Of a stretch of 60,000 bases of DNA, positions 54,437 through 60,000 are shown piece after piece. Made by a program: the position numbers and the translations under genes. The first letter of the stretch is position 1. Every line of letters starts with the position of its first letter. A model generated the notes under the pieces. The model did no database searches, was not told the origin of the DNA, and saw only the letters and a list, made by a program, of their open reading frames with translations. This stretch comes from Diphasiastrum complanatum (lineage: Eukaryota; Streptophyta; Lycopodiopsida; Lycopodiales; Lycopodiaceae): NCBI GenBank assembly GCA_029204225.1, contig CM055098.1:66501-126500 (forward strand), in the 5' to 3' direction.

Positions 54437-54783
54437 TCCTAACACCACAGTAGGGCAAACACTAACCGATCCACCCAACCTTGCCTACTCTCTGATATAG
54501 AGTAAGCCCCTCCTAGCCCAGTGTGAGGACTGGTAGCATGCTACTGCCAAGTGTCAGCCACGTGTCACTGACGTGGCCGACTACACGTCGGGACCCAACT
54601 GGGGGCCCTATCCTGCTGACAGGGTCCCTAGGCTGTGTTAGGCCCGCCATAGCTATGGACCGTGCTGGAGCACACTACTCACACTGTCTTGCCCTGTTGG
54701 TCATGTACGCTGAACACGACCCTGACTGTGGTATCTGACCTATCTGTGTTCTCTAGGGTTCGGCACTGGTTACAAGCTCGTAA
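54429..54783 (-). repeat. partial 3' LTR of gypsy family D copy 1
   Basis: This matches 11046-11406 with few differences. The outer roughly 165 bp of the LTR are missing; the match begins at TGTAA, a five-base word shared with the end of the plus-strand gypsy RT, so the joint has micro-homology. The inner end lacks the TG start. Confidence 0.88.
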
Positions 54784-54803
54784 GATCAAAAAGTTGGAAA
54801 AGG

Positions 54804-54806
<3 letters not shown>

Positions 54807-54862
<56 letters not shown>
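54807..54862. repeat. (GA)n microsatellite at the former polypurine-tract position
   Basis: A 56-bp GA run (CT on the coding minus strand) lies between pol and LTR. In the other copy the same place holds AAGGGGGAGAG. The pol frame runs into it and reads as Leu-Ser repeats. Confidence 0.9.
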
Positions 54863-54865
<3 letters not shown>

Positions 54866-55637
54866 CCGTCTTGGTCCTCTAAGACAAAGTCTGGAAAAAT
54901 CTTGCGAAGGACGCTGCCTCTTTCCCAAGTGGCATTCTCAACAGGCTGATCATTCCACTTAACCAGATATTCTCGGTATAGAGTATGACGAGTCTGCGTC
55001 TCTCTACTATCAAGAATCTCCTCTGGTTCATGTGGAGGTTGTTGAGGATCCAATGGGAGAACTAGAACACTGTCCCCTACCAGATTGTCTGATCTGGTTA
55101 AGGCTTTTCGTAACTGACTTACATGAAAGACTGGAAAAACCTTACTGCTGTGTGGGAGTTCTAGCTCATAGGTGACCTCGCCTAGTCTCCTACTGATGGT
55201 AAAGGGACCACAATACCTTGGAGACAACTTAGCACACACTCCTGATTTGAGGGTTTTAGAGTCAACTGGGACTCTCAAGTAGACTTTCTCACTAGTGGAG
55301 AACTGCACATCCGTCTGTGTGGATCTGCGTAATGCCTGACTCGATCCTGGGACTGCTTAATGCTACGCTTAGCATGTTCTATCATCTGGTTTAGGTCCTC
55401 TGAAAAGTTTCTGGCTGCTTCAACTTTTTCTTGTTTAAACCCTACAGCTGTGGGTGAGCGTGGCTGAAAACCGTACATTAGCATAAATGGGCTGTATCCC
55501 GTAGTTGAATGTTTGGTACTGTTGTAAGCAAACTCTAATATCGAGAGATACTCCTCCCAATTAGTCTGCTTCTTGCTGACGTATGCTCGAAGCATATCCT
55601 CCAGCACTTGATTTACCCTTTCTGTTTGACCGTCCGT
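54863..55637 (-). pseudogene. gypsy family D copy 1: integrase C-terminus and chromodomain
   Basis: Minus strand: [17 protein letters not shown] (integrase catalytic Glu) follows a TAG at 55636-55638. Then come [34 protein letters not shown] and a one-base shift near 55310. [41 protein letters not shown] and a chromodomain with LYREYLVKWNDQPVENATWE end it. Chromodomains steer integration of chromoviruses to marked chromatin. The natural stop is lost in the GA run. Confidence 0.88.
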
Positions 55638-57866
55638 CTATGGATGGTCGGTGGTACTCATATTAAGTTTAGTATGGAGATGATGGAATACTGCCCTCCA
55701 AAAATTTCCAGTAAACTTACTGTCCCGGTCACTGACTATGCCGGAAGGTAGACCGTACAATTTAAATAGCCCGTCTACAAACAACCTCGCTAACTCTGGA
55801 GCTCTAACGGTTGTTTTGGTCGGAATGAAATGAGCCATTTTGGTCAGACGGTCAATTGTGACCCATATAGCGTCATTACCCTTTTGGGTTTTAGGCAAGC
55901 CTACTATAAAATCCATGGAGATACTCTCCCATTTACCAGCTGGTATTTCTAAGGGATGCAACAACCCTCCTGCCTTTAAACGCTCTGCTTTATTTACTTG
56001 ACATTTCTGGCAACTGGTTACATACTGGTGGACGTCCTTTTTCATACTGGGCCAGAAAAATTGCCTACGAAGAAGCTCATAGGTCTTCTGTATGCCTGGG
56101 TGTCCCGCACTAGGATTGTCATGACATTCATATAGGACCTGTTGCCTATAATCCTCTGAATTGGGGACACATACTCTATCTCTATAGAGCAAGTACTCAT
56201 CCTGAATGGAATACTGTTTCCATTTGAATCCTTGAGTCAACTGACCCTCAACCACTGGGGTTTGCTTGGGTAATACAGGCTCAGAATCCTCAACGTCCTC
56301 TGACGACGTATACTCGGACTCATCATCATCCTCAATGGAAGCTGCCGTATTCTTGGATGAACTGGCACCAGCCCCGGGAACTGGTTCTGGAGTCTGTATC
56401 TGTCTGTTCTGGACTGAGTTCCAGATAGTAGAGAAGAATGCATCATGCTGGCATTTCCCTCTCAAGGACTCGAGTAACTCATTACGAATCTGAGTAAAAC
56501 TCAGCTCGTTTATCATAGGCATTCTGCTAAGGGCATCTGCTACTATATTGAATTTTCCACGCCTACATCTGATAGACATGTCAAACTCTTGTATCAACTC
56601 TGCCCGACGAGCTTTCCGACCTCTAAGCTCAGGTTGATTGCAAAGGTATCTGAGACTCTCATGGTCTGTCAGGACCTCAAAGTTGGTACCATACAAATAA
56701 TACCTCCAAGTCTTAAGGGCATGTACTATAGAAAAGAGTTCCTTTTCATAGGCACTGTACCTAGTCTGAGTTGGCTCGAGTTTTTTACTCTCGAACGCAA
56801 CTACTCGTCCGCCCTGAGTTAGCACAGCACCTACTGCAAAGTCGCTAGCATCTGTTTCGACCACAAATGGCTGATTGGGGTCGACGACTTTTAAAACTGG
56901 TGCTGTAGCTAAGGCTGTTTTGAGAGCATCAAAGCTCTCCTGCTGTGCGGACTCCCAAATGAACTCCGTTCCCTTCCTCTTAAGGAGATTTGTCATAGGA
57001 ACTGCTATATGAGCATATTCCTTGACAAATCGTCTGTAATATCCCGCCAGACCAAGAAAGATCTGAAGTTCCAAAATATTCTGAGGTCTCAGCCAACTGA
57101 GTATGGCTTTAACCTTATTTGGGTCCATCTTAATCCCATCTGAAGAGATAATGTGACCCAAATATGCTACTTCTTCAATGAAGAATTCACACTTGGATTG
57201 TTTAGCATAGAGCTTATGCTTTCTGAGCAGTTGAAACACCTTTCTGAGGTGTTTTAGATGCTCCTTCCTCGTTTTGCTGTAAACGAGGATGTCATCTAAA
57301 AATACGACTACAAACTTACCCAAGTATGGTCTGAGGACACTGTTCATCAAGGTCATAAAGGTAGCTGGAGCATTTGTGAGCCCAAATGGCATCACCTTAA
57401 ACTCATAATGACCGTGACGAGTCCTAAAAGCTGTTTTCGAGACATCTTCCGATTTTATACGGACTTGATTATATCCCGATCTGAGGTCTATTTTGCTGAA
57501 AAACTTAGCCCCGTCGAGTTGATCAAACAACTCGTCTGCCCGAGGCATAGGGTATTTATTCTTAATTGTGACTTTATTGAGGGCTCTGTAATCTACGCAA
57601 AGACGCATAGACCCCTTTTTCTTTTTCACCAATAGGACTGGTGAGGCCCATGGTGAACTACTGGTCTGAATTTGGCCTTTCCCAAGATAATCTGTTAACT
57701 GCCTAGATACTCTGAACTGCAGACCATAGGGCTCCCCATGCAACTGGATCTCTCGGCCTTTATGCTGAAAGCTGAGGGTGTTCTCCTGATCGTTTCTGGG
57801 GAGGGAAGGTCCTAAACTGTAGAGCCAATCTCTCCCGAGAACAGTGTCTGTTCGATCCAGGTGCAT
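55638..57866 (-). CDS. gypsy family D copy 1: pol (RT, RNase H, integrase)
   Basis: A 742-codon minus-strand frame of a Ty3/gypsy chromovirus. [57 protein letters not shown], and [14 protein letters not shown] with the catalytic DD. RNase [49 protein letters not shown]. An acidic Ser-rich insert lies between RNase H and integrase ([17 protein letters not shown]). Integrase: [29 protein letters not shown] (H2C2 zinc module), [11 protein letters not shown] and [13 protein letters not shown] (first and second catalytic Asp). A single TAG at its end, where the family has Gln before TDGQTERVN, splits it from the integrase C-terminus. The first Met is arbitrary because a frameshift near 57880 separates it from the protease. 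Confidence 0.92.
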   Translation of the reverse strand: MHLDRTDTVLGRDWLYSLGPSLPRNDQENTLSFQHKGREIQLHGEPYGLQFRVSRQLTDYLGKGQIQTSSSPWASPVLLVKKKKGSMRLCVDYRALNKVTIKNKYPMPRADELFDQLDGAKFFSKIDLRSGYNQVRIKSEDVSKTAFRTRHGHYEFKVMPFGLTNAPATFMTLMNSVLRPYLGKFVVVFLDDILVYSKTRKEHLKHLRKVFQLLRKHKLYAKQSKCEFFIEEVAYLGHIISSDGIKMDPNKVKAILSWLRPQNILELQIFLGLAGYYRRFVKEYAHIAVPMTNLLKRKGTEFIWESAQQESFDALKTALATAPVLKVVDPNQPFVVETDASDFAVGAVLTQGGRVVAFESKKLEPTQTRYSAYEKELFSIVHALKTWRYYLYGTNFEVLTDHESLRYLCNQPELRGRKARRAELIQEFDMSIRCRRGKFNIVADALSRMPMINELSFTQIRNELLESLRGKCQHDAFFSTIWNSVQNRQIQTPEPVPGAGASSSKNTAASIEDDDESEYTSSEDVEDSEPVLPKQTPVVEGQLTQGFKWKQYSIQDEYLLYRDRVCVPNSEDYRQQVLYECHDNPSAGHPGIQKTYELLRRQFFWPSMKKDVHQYVTSCQKCQVNKAERLKAGGLLHPLEIPAGKWESISMDFIVGLPKTQKGNDAIWVTIDRLTKMAHFIPTKTTVRAPELARLFVDGLFKLYGLPSGIVSDRDSKFTGNFWRAVFHHLHTKLNMSTTDHP

Positions 57867-58438
57867 TATTCTGAAAGTTTATTTCATCTTGGTACCCCTG
57901 AACACCAAGATTTAACTTACTTACCATAGTTTCCCATATTTTTTTATCTTCACCCTTAGCTAATGAAACTATGTACCTATGCTGACTAGGTACTTCTGGT
58001 AGTTTAAGCTTTTTAACTAGGGTGTAGTTGATGAAATTATGGGTTGCCCCATCATCAACCATGACTCTTACTGACTGGTTACCAACTTTCCCATGCATAC
58101 GTACTAGGTCATGCGGCCCAAAGCTGAAGGGTCTCGCTAGCATTGCAGAGGTCAGCTGGCAACAGTGTTCATGATCTTCATGATACACTTTGATCTCGGA
58201 AGCTGCCGAGTCACTGGGGAAACATACAGTCTGAACAAGATGAACTTGTTTTTTATCTTTCTTATCTTTTTTAGTGAAAGGCCCCTTGGGACACTGTCTG
58301 ACTGTGTGTCCCTTGCCCATACACACAAAGCACAAACGTTCTTGTTTGGCTTTCTCAAAATCATTTGGTTTTAAGGGCTGTATGAGTGAAGGGCGTTTCT
58401 GAGGAGCTTCACTTTTAAATTTATCTTCTTTCTTTCTT
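57867..58438 (-). pseudogene. gypsy family D copy 1: knuckle and aspartic protease
   Basis: Minus strand: LCFVCMGKGHTVRQCPKG is the C-x2-C-x4-H-x4-C Gag knuckle near 58335-58280. MHGKVGNQSVRVMVDDGA followed by THNFINYTLVKKLKLP is the chromovirus protease active site near 58095-58010. VSKLNLGVQGYQDEI follows before a frameshift at about 57880. The frame is also shifted relative to the upstream Gag near 58445. Confidence 0.85.
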
Positions 58439-58439
58439 T

Positions 58440-59348
58440 TTAAAAATTTCTTTTCTGAGGAGGCTGCTCAGAAAGTGGTTGCTTTCTTGCTCTCTTCCTA
58501 CCCACTGAATCATCATAGATTTGAGCATATCTGAGAGCTTGCTCAAGGGTAGTAGGCGAGTTTCTCTGGACCTCTACTTTATATTCATCTTTGAGGCCAC
58601 GGACAAATCCCCTGATTTTCTGATAGTCATCCATATTTTTAATCTTTAAAATTGCTTCTCAATACTGCGAGATATATTGGATGAGGGATTTATCCATTAC
58701 TGTTCTTTCCCAGGTTTCCCAGGCTCTATCCAGTTCATTTTCTGGTAGAAATTCTCTTAGGAAAGCTTCTTCAGAAGCTTTCCATGACCGGGGAGTCTGC
58801 CCAGTCTCCTGGAGATTTAACCACCACTTATAGGCTATAGGGCCTAAGGAAAGACTGGCCTCAATTGCTTGCAAATGGTCAGGGGTCCGTTGAAGAGCAT
58901 GAATGTTCTTCCATTTGCTGAGGAAGGTTTGTAGAATATCTGCATTTCTATCTTTCTCTTCCCCAATAAAAGTAGGAGGCTTTAAGTCTTTAAAGACACT
59001 GGGATTTGACCGCATAGGCTCACCCGAAACTGATGGAAGTGGAGAAGGGGACAACTGAGAAATGGAGGGAAAGTTTCCTTTCGCGGAACTCAAAATCAAG
59101 TTTTTGAGTTCAGCGAACGAGTCGTCCACACTGGACTTGAAATTGGCTAATGCCAACTTTAGTTCATCCACTTCTGTTACCAATTGGAGAAACTGCTCCT
59201 TGGTAACCAGTTCGTCGAGTTCTTCGGCGAACTGTTCCTGTTCTTCCACTTCCATGGGTTCCTTCCCTTTTCTGTAAGCCAAGGCTTCTGTTTCAAGTTC
59301 GTCGAAGCCTCTCTCCGGGGGTTGATCAGGTCCCTGAGGAGTGGTCAT
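58440..59348 (-). pseudogene. gypsy family D copy 1: Gag
   Basis: From ATG at 59348 (MTTPQGPDQPPERGFDELET) the minus strand encodes a helix-prone N-terminal part (LQLVTEVDELKLALANFKSS), then LKPPTFIGEEKDRNADILQT and HALQRTPDHLQAIEASLSLG, KWWLNLQETG and SWKASEEAFLREFLPENELD, the retrotransposon Gag (capsid) domain. A TGA near 58660 breaks it, and IRGFVRGLKDEYKVEVQRNS with LEQALRYAQIYDDSV follow. Order, length and motifs are those of a chromovirus Gag. Confidence 0.87.
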
Positions 59349-60000
59349 CTTCGGAACTGAAAGAGAGCTACCTTAACTTCTAAAGGAAAAAAGTCTAAAA
59401 GACTAATTTACAACTGTACAAGGGAAAGGAAAGATGACTTAGCTGTTTCTGAGGACTGTACTTCCAAAGAAATTACGAAAAGGAACCCTCTCAGCTCTTC
59501 CACCCAAAATTTCAGACCTGCTGTCCCGGAAAGTCCCTGTTTATGGCTCCAAAATAGCACCAAGATTTCCGGTGTCTTGAGTAGAGTTGCTCACTGCTCT
59601 GATTGCAGATGTGGGGCTCCAAAAAGCGAGGCAAAGGACCTTGAAAAGTATAAAACTTTCTGAAACTGAAAATTGTCTACCCTCGCTGATCTGACAGCAT
59701 CTGAGTTGGTCCAAAAAAACAAGTTTGAAGCCAAAAAAACCACTCCAAAATCTGGATTTTCGATGGCACCCTGCTCGCTGATTTGTGGCAAGAAAATTTG
59801 ATGCCTAAACCTTCGAAAATCTTGCAAATCAGAAATGAATTTTGACTCCTTTCTCTTCCCTATCCAGCGCTGGCCCTGCTACTACCTTTTGATCAGAACT
59901 TACTCTAATCTACTCAAAACTTGCTACAATTTTCAGATCTGAAGGCTAGCTATACAGCGATGGATCTGCCCATCCTTTTCTCTTGAAATTCCACTCAGAC
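59349..60000 (-). other. 5' leader of gypsy family D copy 1
   Basis: No gene is seen. On the minus strand this would be the untranslated leader before Gag. The family LTR sequence (compare 10881-11408) does not appear before the window ends, so the 5' LTR, if present, lies beyond 60000. No certain primer-binding site could be assigned. Confidence 0.5.

Noticed and set aside
56266-56822. Plus-strand frames inside the gypsy pol
   Set aside because: Shadows of the minus-strand polyprotein, especially of its acidic Ser-rich insert.
59500-59600. Primer-binding site of the minus-strand gypsy near 59560
   Set aside because: A TGGTGCTATTTTGGAGCC-like stretch only loosely resembles a tRNA complement and no LTR follows within the window.

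Overview
This window looks like repeat-rich nuclear DNA from a land plant. Plant-type Ty1/copia and Ty3/gypsy chromovirus polyproteins dominate it. The few host-gene pieces (a deoxyhypusine hydroxylase relic, a GTPase-like first exon with a GT donor, a possible NOC2-like first exon) are eukaryotic. Several other retroelement types are also present: a non-LTR element with a restriction-like endonuclease, a Penelope-like reverse transcriptase and a LINE tail with an EDEFHF knuckle. These are unusual for flowering plants, so a fern or another non-flowering plant is my guess (inference only). There is no bacterial-style operon, rRNA, tRNA or CRISPR array.

Layout. 1-3122: 3' part of a nearly intact copia element (family A) and its LTR. 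3123-3950: LINE tail. 3951-7490: mostly unassigned DNA, a compound microsatellite and one possible NOC2-like exon on the minus strand. 7500-10880: a second family A copia, minus strand, decayed and lacking its YVDD box. 10881-11589: LTR and chromodomain tail of a gypsy family (D). 11930-13920: copia family B deletion derivative with LTR. 14851-15674: deoxyhypusine hydroxylase pseudogene. 16180-17000: GA-rich DNA. 17205-19222: minus-strand non-LTR element with RT, CCHC and a restriction-like endonuclease. 20159-21534: decayed intron-containing Ulp1/C48-type protease gene, followed by a hairpin and a partial duplication of it. 22385-23261: unrecognised minus-strand exons. 25605-28331: copia family C with another element nested inside. 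28332-28916: second family B copy. 30790-33150: Penelope-like RT split by a foreign insertion. 33623-33888: two abutting copia scraps. 33990-36968: gypsy relic with a 293-bp inversion inside its integrase. 38880-42730: very old, C-poor gypsy relic and LTR. 42756-44032: copia scraps. 44566-46324: decayed unrecognised gene. 46806-46937: long hairpin made from a copia protease segment. 47570-48970: microsatellites and a palindrome-rich satellite block. 52326-52368: possible first exon of a small GTPase. 53262-54436 (+) and 54429-59348 (-): two gypsy elements fused head to head; the second is a nearly complete chromovirus.

How it fits together. Most of the window is nested insertions and decay. 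No complete host gene can be shown. The observations most worth following are the copia-derived hairpin (possible small-RNA source), the palindromic satellite, the restriction-like-endonuclease and Penelope-like retroelements, the Ulp1-like protease relic, the unrecognised 44.6-46.3 kb gene and the integrase micro-inversion. All calls come from reading the sequence by eye; no database search was made.
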